Part shown: one piece after another, positions 1 to 8,391 of the stretch
Position numbering within the stretch: position 1 is the stretch's first letter
How the letters are laid out: the number at the start of each line of letters is the position of its first letter
Source of the DNA: DALYLB01 sp964468345
GTDB lineage: Bacteria > Acidobacteriota > Blastocatellia > RBC074
Assembly (NCBI GenBank): GCA_964468345.1
Contig: CAYXVZ010000004.1
Coordinates: forward strand, 100,204 to 164,203
DNA: 64,000 bases
Direction of reading: 5' to 3'
Notes under the pieces: generated by a model
The model's input: the letters and a program-made list of their open reading frames with translations, nothing else
Told to the model about the DNA's origin: nothing
Databases searched by the model: none
Position numbers and translations under genes: made by a program

Positions 1-179
1 TGGAAATGGCGGAGCGAAATCCTTCGCTCGGCGGACAGGAATTGCTGCGGAGGATCATTGAGCGCGGTCTGGCGCTGGAAGAGATCGAACGGCTGCAACC
101 CATAGATATGCGCGCGGCGCTCAGAATGACGAGTCTCGACGATCCCGATTACCACTCCCGACAGGAACAGGCGGATTGA
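1..179 (+). CDS. 3' end of an unrecognised gene (partial)
   Basis: An open frame enters from the left edge and stops at a TGA at 177-179. It gives about 58 visible residues, rich in Glu, Arg and Leu, ending in RQEQAD. An ATG lies at position 6, so this could be a tiny complete gene, but nothing upstream is visible to decide. No family is recognised. It lies 16 bp upstream of the HTH gene on the same strand and inside what appears to be the right end of an integrative element, so accessory cargo of that element is the likeliest context. Confidence 0.45.
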   Translation, partial: EMAERNPSLGGQELLRRIIERGLALEEIERLQPIDMRAALRMTSLDDPDYHSRQEQAD

Positions 180-195
180 AGATGAGTGAGCGACA

Positions 196-582
196 ATGAA
201 TATGCACAAAATCCAGAACGGAATTTTGAGTCATCAAGAGAATGGCGAACAGGAAGCCAATCCTGCATTTACGCATCTGATCAATGTGCTGAAGCTTCTA
301 CGTGATGAGTGCGTCGCAACTTCAGGCGCACAGGCGGACAATTCAAAGCCGGATTTGCGACTGGTCTTTCAGGCCTTACGGCAGGTCGAAGAGGCGGATC
401 GCCCGCAGCCGCCAAATGCCTTGGTTTATAGACGGAAGCAGGTATTAGAGATGACCGGATGGTCGAGAACGACGCTTTGGCGGCGATGTAAATCCGTCGG
501 TATTTCTCTCGGACGGGATGTGTTCACGCCAGAGGAGATCATTCTCCTTGTGAAAAGAAAGCGCTATTCAGGAGCATACTGA
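196..582 (+). CDS. small HTH protein, possible excisionase/regulator
   Basis: This 128-residue protein has an unremarkable N-terminal half. Its C-terminal half (about residues 75-125) reads like a MerR/AlpA-type winged helix: a YRRKQVLEMTGWSRTTLWRR stretch followed by a short wing and a basic end. Such domains are typical of excisionases and prophage or island regulators that bind near att sites. It ends 4 bp from the 3' end of the convergent integrase gene, which supports a role as directionality factor or regulator of the element. The HTH reading rests on pattern only; DNA targets are unknown. Confidence 0.6.
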   Translation: MNMHKIQNGILSHQENGEQEANPAFTHLINVLKLLRDECVATSGAQADNSKPDLRLVFQALRQVEEADRPQPPNALVYRRKQVLEMTGWSRTTLWRRCKSVGISLGRDVFTPEEIILLVKRKRYSGAY

Positions 583-585
583 AGT

Positions 586-1713
586 CTACTTTTCGGCGGC
601 CTCGTTGTGAAAATCATCGATCGCCTGAGCGGCTCTCCTGATCGCATCATCGTCTACGTTAACATAGCGGGCGAAGGTGACCATTTGCGTGTGCCCGGAA
701 ATTTTCATCACGAGGGAAGAGGGCAGCCCCTTCTGAATCATTCTCGTAATCGCCGTATGCCGGCAATCGTGAAATCGGAAACCATCAATCCCCGCCTCGG
801 TGCAAGCTGACTTGAATGCGGTCTTAACGGTATTAGTCACTCCAAACACGAGATCCTCTGAGGATTTCGCCTGTTTATGGAGCGTCTCAAGTTCAACCAA
901 CAAGCGATTGGAAATCGGAACAAACCGGCCTTTTGCCGTCTTGGTCGTCATCGCCCTGATGTGAATCGAACGATTGATAAAATCCACGTCGCTCCATTTC
1001 AGATGGAACAATTCTCCTCGCCTACAAGCAGTGTCAAGCGCAGCGATCAGTAGCGGTCGTAAATGGGCTTTTCTACCGGTGCAAGCAGCAAGTAATCTCT
1101 CTTCCTCATTCCGCGACAATATCCTCTCACGTTGAACTTCATCAGCTTTTGATATCAATGGGGCCCCGGATTCGAATGGGCTCTTGAGAATCCACCCCTC
1201 ACGCCTGGCATAGTTAAGAACCGCACGAAGCGTTTCGAGTTCGCGATTGACGGATGCAATAGACCGCTCACCTCCCTTCACCGTCTTGTTTCTTAGGCGA
1301 TTGCGTTTATATTTCTCAATCTCCGCGTGAGTAATCATTTTTACCGGGCGTGAGCCAAAGTGCTCAACCAGTTTGCGGAGAAACATTTGTGGCGTGGAAA
1401 AAGAACGCAAGCCAAGGACTTTTCGTTCGCCTATATATTCCGCCGGAATCAGCTTTTGCGCTTCATATATTTCTGCAAGTTGACGAAACGTCATCCGGCT
1501 TGAATCTATCGTCTGTTGGCCGTAGTCCTTAAATTCGCGCTTCATCTGCTCGTAAAGCTCACGGGCATGAAGCTTACCGTCAGCCTTGAGATGTTTTTCC
1601 CGTCGCTTCCCGCTGCTGTCCGTGTAAACAAAGCGCGCGTATAATTGGCCATTGATTTCCCGATAATGTTTCTCTCTCGTGCCCGCCATACGATGCTCAC
1701 TCAATCTCAACAT
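586..1713 (-). CDS. tyrosine recombinase (phage-type integrase)
   Basis: This is a 375-residue site-specific recombinase. The C-terminal catalytic domain shows the conserved set: Arg in ALDTACRRGEL, the H-x-x-R box in HDCRHTAI, the second His in SGHTQ, and the Tyr nucleophile in ARYVNV. An N-terminal SAM-like core-binding domain precedes it. The gene starts about 175 bp from a tRNA-Lys 3' fragment at 1889-1935 and reads away from it, the usual geometry for an integrase beside its attachment site. The first ATG (1713) is used here; an ATG eight codons later (MAGTREK) is an alternative. It looks intact, so the element may still be able to integrate. Confidence 0.93.
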   Translation of the reverse strand: MLRLSEHRMAGTREKHYREINGQLYARFVYTDSSGKRREKHLKADGKLHARELYEQMKREFKDYGQQTIDSSRMTFRQLAEIYEAQKLIPAEYIGERKVLGLRSFSTPQMFLRKLVEHFGSRPVKMITHAEIEKYKRNRLRNKTVKGGERSIASVNRELETLRAVLNYARREGWILKSPFESGAPLISKADEVQRERILSRNEEERLLAACTGRKAHLRPLLIAALDTACRRGELFHLKWSDVDFINRSIHIRAMTTKTAKGRFVPISNRLLVELETLHKQAKSSEDLVFGVTNTVKTAFKSACTEAGIDGFRFHDCRHTAITRMIQKGLPSSLVMKISGHTQMVTFARYVNVDDDAIRRAAQAIDDFHNEAAEK

Positions 1714-1888
1714 GGGTGGAAGTGGTGTATCACCAAGTCGAATTCACTTCCACACTTACTTCCACACTTGAGTGTAACATTGAGAGACCGAACGAGACAA
1801 TTCAAAAACCACACCTGCCGAAACCCTTAATATTATTGGCCTTTATGGATATATTGAAACCATTTGCAACAGACTGGAACCGCTGCCC

Positions 1889-1938
1889 ACTGGCTTTTAA
1901 CCAGTGGGTCGATGGTTCGAGTCCATCACGGCTCATCA
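1889..1938 (+). other. att site: displaced 3' half of tRNA-Lys(UUU)
   Basis: The sequence reproduces the 3' half of a tRNA: anticodon arm ACTGG-CTTTTAA-CCAGT with anticodon TTT, variable loop, T arm GATGG-TTCGAGT-CCATC, then acceptor strand ACGGCTC. No matching GAGCCGT 5' acceptor or D arm lies upstream, so this is not a whole tRNA. It fits the chromosomal 3' end displaced when an element integrated into tRNA-Lys. By the orientation rule the intact, reconstituted tRNA-Lys should lie left of the window and the element should fill the space between. Confidence 0.75.
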
Positions 1939-1955
1939 ATCAAATCAACACTTTA

Positions 1956-1980
1956 GGGAACCTCACCAGGTTCCCTTTTC
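1956..1980 (+). terminator. intrinsic terminator after the tRNA-Lys fragment
   Basis: The arms GGGAACCT and AGGTTCCC form a perfect 8-bp stem around a CACC loop, followed by TTTTC. It sits 20 bp downstream of the tRNA-Lys 3' fragment, as expected for the original terminator of that tRNA gene. Confidence 0.7.
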
Positions 1981-2017
1981 TGTGTATAGACGCACTGACA
2001 GACGCACTGAATTTTTG
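1968..2017 (+). repeat. left copy of an imperfect direct repeat (partner near 12192)
   Basis: About 47 bp starting AGGTTCCCTTTTCTGTGTA recur at 12192-12238 with roughly 40 matches by hand alignment, in the same orientation. This copy lies just outside the tRNA-Lys att fragment and contains the descending arm of its terminator; it also has an internal tandem word GACGCACTGACA. The pair brackets about 10 kb of mosaic, partly decayed sequence. Confidence 0.55.
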
Positions 2018-2139
2018 TTGAGATCTGCATTCTCGTCACTCTCCCACGCCGGCAATTGAACAACCAATAAAATCACTACAGTCAGTAAATCCACGAGCAT
2101 TGAATGCAACGTGTCATCAGGAACATTTTCAACATAAAA

Positions 2140-2179
2140 GAAGTCCGTAACCCCGCCTGAGGCGGGGGTACGGACTTCT
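2140..2179 (-). terminator. strong intrinsic terminator for the LGFP-repeat gene
   Basis: A GC-rich hairpin with arms AAGTCCGTA and TACGGACTT outside and CCCCGCC and GGCGGGG inside, loop TGA. On the minus strand it is followed by a T-rich run (TTCTTTTATG). It lies about 60 bp beyond the stop of the minus-strand gene at 2241-3608. The stretch 2021-2140 otherwise shows nothing supportable. Confidence 0.8.
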
Positions 2180-2240
2180 CTTTGTATTCTCGGTCGGGGC
2201 CGGGGACATAAACCTGCGGCCAACCAAGCCAACCCGATAA

Positions 2241-3608
2241 TTATCTGACGATAGGCCCACGGGGTAGCCGATCCGTCACCTGCAAAGTCAAGAGGTGTGT
2301 GCGGGGATCAAGGGTTGTCACGATGTACAAGCCTCCCCCCAGAGAAGTCAGGCCTCGATTGAGTTGCCCAAGACGTACGCCGATCTCATCCAGCTGAAAG
2401 CTTCGGTCTCTTGTGAGAGCGCCGATGAAATCACGGCCGGAAAAAACCGACCAGATCTGTGCGCCGGCACGCGCGATGTCTCCAGTGGCGTTCTGGGAGT
2501 CGAGTTTCATGTTTGTGAGGCTCAGCTGCGTAGGCCCCACACTCAGGCCGCCGGACACAGTGGCTGGAATCCGGATCTCGCTCCTGGCGTTCACGTCGAA
2601 GTCGATGGAGAATCTGGGATCCGCCCATTGCCCCAATAGCGATGGAGTTGTCAGGTTGAATAGCACGACGTTTCGCCGCAGGCTCGCACTGACCTGAATA
2701 CCGTTGTTCAAATAAGCAGCTTCAGCCGTGCAGGCTTGCGAGATGCGAATCTCGGGACGCACGATCTTCACGCCGCTCGGCAATCGGCCACTCGAATTCA
2801 GTGTGTTGATCATCGATAAAGCCAGCTGCTCCAGGCGTGCCCGATCCTTATCCAGGTATCCGCAGAGGCTTTGGGGCGAGAGGAAATTGGGGTTGCTAAC
2901 CAGAACATTCCGGCCCGGGTCACGGACAAGTTCAAGCCCATAGACGCGATCGGTGCTCGTGTCGAATCGTTGCGGGCCTGCGCTAGCGGATGGTGCATTC
3001 AAGACGACCGAAGGACCTCCTTGAGCCGACCAATGGATGTAGCCGTTCTGGAAATTCTGACGCCGGTCAGGGCCGACCTGAAATTCTCCGCTCGTTGGAT
3101 AGCCCAGTTTTCCTCGCTCCCAGCCCTGCTCAGCCCAGGCTTTACGGATGCCGCCGTAGACCTCGTGGGCGCCGGTGCTCGGTGTCCAGTAGATCGAGGC
3201 CTCGGGTTTCCCTTGCACATGCACACTTCGGAAATGATTGAAACGCCCCACGCCGTCCGGCGTCGTCAACTCATCGGTGATCGGGTAACCGAAATTGGGG
3301 CCGCCCAACTGCCGATACTTCACACCGATGGCCCCCCACACCGCATAGGCTTCGCCGATCGTCGGGTGCCACCAGATCGAGCCGGCTGCGAATTCGTTGA
3401 AACGCCCGCCGTGCGGGGCATCCGCCTCACTGGACCTCGCGGCGCCCAAAGGGCCGCGCTCCTGGCCGAGCCGCTGCCATTTCTCACCGATCTTTCCGTA
3501 GACCTGAAATTGAAACGCGGATGCCGCGCCGTCCCAGATCGCCAGGATGCCCCCGATGCTCAGGGCTACAAGTAAAATCGAGTAAAAACTTTTGTGTTGC
3601 TTTTTCAT
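2241..3608 (-). CDS. exported LGFP-repeat protein
   Basis: This 455-residue protein starts with a basic end and a hydrophobic segment (about residues 9-30), a Sec signal or anchor. Residues about 35-210 hold three LGFP-type repeats (PF08310), recognisable from LGxxxGPLG, FGYPITDE and LGYPTSGE with intervening GRFNxF and IYW/IHW elements. LGFP repeats are known from cell-surface and wall-associated proteins and lectin-like modules. The C-terminal half (about 230-455) is beta-rich and unrecognised. The start has a good ribosome-binding site (GAGGAGG). A terminator follows at 2140-2179, so it is probably monocistronic. Function beyond surface or secreted localisation is unknown. Confidence 0.8.
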   Translation of the reverse strand: MKKQHKSFYSILLVALSIGGILAIWDGAASAFQFQVYGKIGEKWQRLGQERGPLGAARSSEADAPHGGRFNEFAAGSIWWHPTIGEAYAVWGAIGVKYRQLGGPNFGYPITDELTTPDGVGRFNHFRSVHVQGKPEASIYWTPSTGAHEVYGGIRKAWAEQGWERGKLGYPTSGEFQVGPDRRQNFQNGYIHWSAQGGPSVVLNAPSASAGPQRFDTSTDRVYGLELVRDPGRNVLVSNPNFLSPQSLCGYLDKDRARLEQLALSMINTLNSSGRLPSGVKIVRPEIRISQACTAEAAYLNNGIQVSASLRRNVVLFNLTTPSLLGQWADPRFSIDFDVNARSEIRIPATVSGGLSVGPTQLSLTNMKLDSQNATGDIARAGAQIWSVFSGRDFIGALTRDRSFQLDEIGVRLGQLNRGLTSLGGGLYIVTTLDPRTHLLTLQVTDRLPRGPIVR

Positions 3609-4172
3609 GTTCCGTCCTCCTCACAGTTAGCTCTTTTCGAGAAAATTCCGAAATCTCCATCATTGAATTCAGGGGCCGTTTAGTGAAGGTCGCTCTCGGA
3701 CCCAGTCCGGGCTGACGGCCTTCCGATTATTGACGCGCCCCCCTGCAGATTTCGTCGCCTTCACTGTAGGAAGCGGATTTCGATACCCGAATTGCCAAGC
3801 ACTTAAAAAATTGGACCGAAATAGACTTTGAGCCTCTATCTCGTAGATTGTATTCAGTCTGGTCGTCTCCCTTTATCGCATTGAGAAAAAGGGAGACGAC
3901 AGCAGATTGTTTGGAGAAGTTCCGAACAAGCCCGCAAGATTGCAGCGACAAAGGAACGAGCGGGCCGTTCATCATCCGCAATTACGACGCGCAATCTGTT
4001 GCTCATCAATGACCTCCTGCTGGTGTCCGCCATCTTCTTTTGAGGTCGATTCTCTAGGGAACCGGTTGCAAACGAACAAACATTCCCGTGCCTTGAGTGG
4101 CACGAAGTCGATGGTCAACGGGCAAAAGATTACTCGCCCTGTCGGATTCCATCTATTGCTTCAATCCAAGCG
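3609..4172. other. gene-poor gap with one long hairpin (3862-3900)
   Basis: No credible gene lies here. The only structure is a perfect 13-bp inverted repeat (GTCGTCTCCCTTT, 3862-3874, and its complement at 3888-3900) with a 13-nt loop. Neither side has a T run, so it is not an obvious terminator; it may be an operator or a scrap of a palindromic repeat. Confidence 0.5.
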
Positions 4173-4790
4173 TTGATAGAAGAAATCCAACAATTGATAG
4201 AATTTCCTGCGCAGCCTTTTATCCACCGGCCAACGCTACAGGCTCTGAAAATCGAGCCCGGAGAAATCTTTTCCCTGCTCGGCGCGAACGGCGCTGGGAA
4301 GACAACGACGATCAATCTGTTTTTGAACTTTATCGAACCGAGCGGAGGCGCGGCGAAAATCAAAGGGCTTGATGTCACCCGGAATTCGCTCGAAACCAAA
4401 CGGTACCTCGCGTATATCCCGGAAACAGTGATGCTGTACAAGAATCTGACGGGGCTAGAAAACCTCGAATACTTCTCGGCACTCGCCGGAAACGAGGAAT
4501 ATACGCGCGACGAGTTCTTGAAGCTCTTCGAAGAGGCGGACCTGCAGCGCGACGCCGCCGACAAACGCGTCGGCGCCTATTCCAAAGGCATGCGGCAAAA
4601 AATGTGCATCGCCATAGCACTTGCGAAAAAAGCCGAAACCTTGTTGCTCGACGAACCGACCTCGGGACTCGATCCCCAGGCCTCGAACGAATTTTCCGCC
4701 TGCTAAATAAACTCAGCGATCAGGCGCGATTTATCAGCGCGTCTCATGGGTCGCGCCGATGCCGGCGTTGCAATCCGTGTCAATGGCGCT
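4173..4790 (+). pseudogene. decayed ABC exporter ATP-binding subunit
   Basis: The open part reads as an ABC-2-type ATPase: Walker A GANGAGKTTT near residue 40, signature-like region YSKGMRQKM, and Walker B with D-loop TLLLDEPTSGLDPQAS. Both ends are damaged. The N-terminal strand region is garbled, and at about 4690 the frame is lost. The expected continuation FRLLNKLSDQ is found in another frame up to about 4730, and the H-loop region is missing. Intact relatives run about 230-310 residues. It lies directly before remnants of its permease, so the whole exporter is dead. Confidence 0.85.
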
Positions 4791-4819
4791 GACGGGAACC
4801 GACGCCGCGCATCATCTGC

Positions 4820-6133
4820 ATTTCGCTCGCGCGGCTGAACAGTACCGCCGTGACCTGCTACGCATAATCCTCCGGCACGAATGGCGGTTGCTGCGCGCTG
4901 AAAAACCGGCGTGGTTCTTTTTGTTCTGCTTTTCCGCAGCCAGTCTTTATGCGCTGATGAATGGCTGGTTGCACAAACAACGGCATCAACGCGCGAGCGC
5001 GGAGTTCATTCAGATCGAAGTGTTGCGTCTGCGCGAATTGCAGGATCGCGCGCTACGGATGGAAGACGTTCTGGCGTCGGGGCGGCGCGTGGAAACGATG
5101 CCGAAGTATCTACGTTACGAATTTGAATACGGTCCGCTCGATCCGCGCTATGCGGCGGCATTCGGTCAATAACACGTTATCCTCCCTGCATCGCCGTTGT
5201 TCTTGCTGAATATCGGCCAAACTGAATTCTAAATGCCCGCACAAATCGTTTCCTGGTACAAACCACGAGTCGTGGCACCCAATATGCCGACGAGCAACCC
5301 GCAATTACTCATGGCGGGCCATTTCGATTCGATCTGGCGTTCGTGATTCTGTATTTCTTCCCGCTGCTGATTCTGGCGCTCAGTTTCAATCTGGTCGCGG
5401 CGGAAAAAGAAGAAGTCACGCTGGCGATGCTGCTCTCGAATCCGGTTCGTCTGCGCCAGATCGTGCTGGGCAAAATCGTGCTGCGCGCACTGGTCATTTT
5501 CACGACGGCGATCGCGTTTTCGCTGTTTGGATTTTATTTCAGCGGCGGGAGCGCGACGCCCTGGTATTTGCTGTTGTGGATAACGGTCGTTCTGGCATAT
5601 GGCGCATTCTGGTTCGCGCTGGCCATCCCCGTGAATGCCTTCGGCAAGAGCGCGGCGACGAACGCAATCATTCTCGCCGCCTGCTGGCTCGCGTTTGTCG
5701 TCGTGATTCCATCCACGATCAATTTAGTGGCAACGACGCTCTATCCCGTGCCTTCGCGGGTTGAGTTCATTACTGCCATGCGCGGCGAGTCCGATGAAGC
5801 CGAGCGCAAAGGCAGTCAGTTGCTCGGCAAGTATTTGCAGGATCACCCCGAACTCGGCAACCCAGCCGATGCGTCGCCCGTTCCCAACACTTCCTCGCGC
5901 AGGTCGAAGGCTTTCATCAAACGTGGCAGCAGTTTTTCAATCCGCGCGTCTTTGAAAAACGCGCCCTGAGCGGCAGCGACCCGAATCAACTGCCGCAATT
6001 CAACTGGCGGGAAGAACCGCTGGGGGCACTCGCCGGAAGCGGCTTATGGCCGGCGCTTCATCTGTTCCTGATCGCTGGCATCGTCGGTGCGATGGGATTG
6101 CGGCGTTATCGAATCTATCCCTTGACTGCCTGA
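4820..6133 (+). pseudogene. decayed ABC-2 permease of the same exporter
   Basis: Pieces of one permease (DUF3526/ABC-2-like) appear in successive frames. They are LRHEWRLLRAEKPAW with a first membrane segment (about 4880-5172), a short stretch ending KPRVVAPNM and LLMAGH (about 5230-5320), a run of membrane helices from VILYFFPLLIL onward (5343-5940), and the C-terminal helix ending RRYRIYPLTA then TGA at 6131-6133. At least three frameshifts or stops separate them. Together with the broken ATPase upstream this is a relic transporter; substrate unknown. Confidence 0.85.
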
Positions 6134-6386
6134 ATAGCGATCACGTCAAACAGAACAAACCAATGCAACAGGACCGAAGAGAGTTTCTGCAATCCGCGAT
6201 GGAAATAATCCGGGTTTCGGCATCCAGGAAGTGGGCTCGGCCCGTTCGGCAGAATATTTTTCGCATGGTGATAATGCCCGCCACTCGGCGACGTTTTCTT
6301 CAGTTGATGCGGCAAATTTGTTTTCAACTGCGCCGGCCCGATGCGGCAGCGCAATGAAATCGTTTTTACAATCTGAAGGAGAAGAT

Positions 6387-7805
6387 ATGCGGATGAAATT
6401 TTGCGTCGTCCCTCACTGGCTTGCGCGATGGTCTTGTGCGCTCGTCCTGATTGTCCTGGCGGGAAGCGCCGCTCTTGCCGATGGGGTGGATGAATACGTG
6501 CAAAAGCAGATGGCGAATCGTCATATCCCCGGCCTGTCGGTCGCCGTGATAAAAGACGGAAAGCCGGTGCTGCTTAAAGGCTATGGACAGGCGAATGTCG
6601 AACTGGGCGTGATGGCGACCGAAAATACAGTCTATCAACTGGCTTCGGTCACGAAGCAATTCACCGCCACCGCAATTATGATGCTGGTCGAGGATGGCAA
6701 ACTCGCTCTGGACGACGAGTTGCCGAAGTTCTTCAACGGACTGCCCGCGGCCTGGAGCAAGGTCACCGTGCGGCAATTGCTCAACCATACGTCCGGCATT
6801 AAGAGCTATACGAATCTGCCCGGCTTCGACAAGACGCTGCGGCAGGATCTCAGCAAGGAAGCCATTATCAAGATGGCTGCCGATGCCCCGGTCGAGTTCT
6901 CGCCGGGCGAGAAATATAACTACAATAACACTGGCTTTTATCTGTTGGGGATGATTATCGAGAAGGCGTCCGGGAAGGAGTATGGCGCATTTCTGTCGGA
7001 GCGGATCTTCCGACCGCTCGGGATGACGGCGACCCGCCTGAACGATCAGCGCGACGTCATTCAGGGACGCGCCGCCGGCTATGCATGGGAAGGCGACCGG
7101 CTGCGCAACGGGGAATACGTCAGCCCGACACAGCCCTTTTCAGCGGGAGCGCTGATCTCGACCGTCGCGGACCTGGCGAAATGGGACGCGGCCCTGTATA
7201 CCGACAAACTGCTAAAGCGCGCGAGTCTGGAGCAGATGTGGACGCCGGAGAAATTGAACGACGGCAAGCAGCTCGCCTATGGGTACGGTTGGGGTGTGGA
7301 CATCTATCGCACACGCAAACGCATCAGCCACGGCGGCGGCATCAATGGGTTTTCGACTTTCATCGCGCGGTTCGTGGACGATGGACTCACCGTCGTCGTG
7401 CTGACCAATTCAGAGAGCGGGGACGCGGGCGCGCTGGCGAATGGAATTGCGGAGTATTATCTCCCTGTGCTGGCTCAAAACGCGCCAAAAGCCATCACCG
7501 ACAATGATCTGAAGCTGACCGCGTTTTTGAAAGAGGTCCTCGCCAGCCTTGCCAACGGCGAAGGCAATCCTGACTGGTTTACGCCCGAGGCGCGCGCGAT
7601 GCTCTTTCCCGATCGCATCAAGCAGGGCAAGCAAATGATGGGGTCGCACGGGCCATTGAATGCCTTTGAACTGCAGGAAGACCGCAATGAGGGCGGCCTG
7701 CGGCGACGCGCTTATAAGGCGGTCTTCGGCGAGTTCGCCTTGCGTTGCGGGTTCACGCTCGCGGCGGACGGAAAGATCGCCGGCGTGGGGATGCGCCCGC
7801 AATAA
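6387..7805 (+). CDS. exported serine beta-lactamase-family hydrolase
   Basis: This 472-residue protein starts at the ATG at 6387, chosen because AAGGAG lies 5 bp upstream and the product begins with a clean signal peptide ending near SAALA. The rest is a class C beta-lactamase/PBP4*-like fold (PF00144): nucleophile motif SVTKQF (S-x-x-K) about residue 87, a Y-x-N equivalent in YNYNNTGFY, and HGGGI in the KTG position. This fold includes DD-peptidases, esterases and D-aminopeptidases, so beta-lactam resistance should not be assumed. A C-terminal domain of about 120 residues follows. A hairpin terminator at 7843-7883 ends the unit. It is the one intact gene between two decayed ones. Confidence 0.88.
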   Translation: MRMKFCVVPHWLARWSCALVLIVLAGSAALADGVDEYVQKQMANRHIPGLSVAVIKDGKPVLLKGYGQANVELGVMATENTVYQLASVTKQFTATAIMMLVEDGKLALDDELPKFFNGLPAAWSKVTVRQLLNHTSGIKSYTNLPGFDKTLRQDLSKEAIIKMAADAPVEFSPGEKYNYNNTGFYLLGMIIEKASGKEYGAFLSERIFRPLGMTATRLNDQRDVIQGRAAGYAWEGDRLRNGEYVSPTQPFSAGALISTVADLAKWDAALYTDKLLKRASLEQMWTPEKLNDGKQLAYGYGWGVDIYRTRKRISHGGGINGFSTFIARFVDDGLTVVVLTNSESGDAGALANGIAEYYLPVLAQNAPKAITDNDLKLTAFLKEVLASLANGEGNPDWFTPEARAMLFPDRIKQGKQMMGSHGPLNAFELQEDRNEGGLRRRAYKAVFGEFALRCGFTLAADGKIAGVGMRPQ

Positions 7806-7842
7806 GCCGCCAAAAAGCTTCGTTCGCTGAATCTACGGAGAA

Positions 7843-7883
7843 ACAAGCTCCGATCCCCGGCGTTGCCGATGATCGGAGCTTGT
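7843..7883 (+). terminator. hairpin downstream of the serine hydrolase
   Basis: A perfect 12-bp stem (ACAAGCTCCGAT and its complement) starts 37 bp after the stop codon. There is only a modest T content downstream, so it may be a weak terminator or mRNA-stabilising hairpin. Confidence 0.55.
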
Positions 7884-7987
7884 CGCTTTCGGTCAACCTT
7901 TTTCACAGAAGCAGGACACGTCCCGGCGCACAAAAGTCAGCCAGCCCAGCAACGCCACGGCCAGCCCACCGCCCATGCCGAGCCACA

Positions 7988-8075
7988 GAGAAGGTCCTAT
8001 CGGACTTTTTGGGCGCGGTCAATACCACGCTGCTCAATCACGTTCTCAACAACCGCGAGGGGAAGCTCGTCGCCA
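7988..8075 (+). pseudogene. scrap of a CobW/COG0523 GTPase
   Basis: About 28 residues read KVLSDFLGAVNTTLLNHVL followed by NNREGKLVA. This matches the start of CobW-family metallochaperone GTPases, whose usual form is VLSGFLGAGKTTLLNHVLNN. Here the Walker A GAGKTT has become GAVNTT and homology stops abruptly, so it is a dead fragment. The rest of 7884-8391 shows no gene. The family is linked to zinc and cobalamin metabolism, and the next operon is a cobalamin/siderophore-type importer, but whether the two were once linked is a guess. Confidence 0.7.
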
Positions 8076-8391
8076 GTGACCGGCTGGAATTAACCACTTG
8101 TTTCGATATTACAACTATCAGCTACATATCCCTAAGCCTTTCTGGCCCACGGCGCATTGTTGTTGTTGATGGACATTGCGTTGGGATAGTTGAGCAGTTT
8201 GTTGTCCTTTGTTGTTGCAAATCGACCAGCGATCCCCTGACATCAGCCATTCATTGGAAATCAATCCGCGAAATTCGTTCCTTGTGCCAGGCTTGAAATT
8301 TCCATGCCAATCACTTTCAAGAACCATTGGTACAGAGAAAGCAAAAGGCGGCAGTACCGAGCTTGTTTGGCCTGATCGAGGAGGTCGGAAA

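Noticed and set aside
1963..2232. 89-codon minus-strand ORF
   Set aside because: It runs through the terminator hairpin at 2140-2179 and the repeat at 1968; no start signal or domain.
3727..3981. 84-codon minus-strand ORF
   Set aside because: It crosses the 13-bp inverted repeat, has no ribosome-binding site and no protein-like pattern.
6231..6386. Upstream extension of the serine hydrolase
   Set aside because: The extension would hide the signal peptide; ATG 6387 has AAGGAG at the right distance.
8100..8391. Cobalamin riboswitch upstream of the importer
   Set aside because: No B12-box-like sequence or supporting stems could be found by eye.
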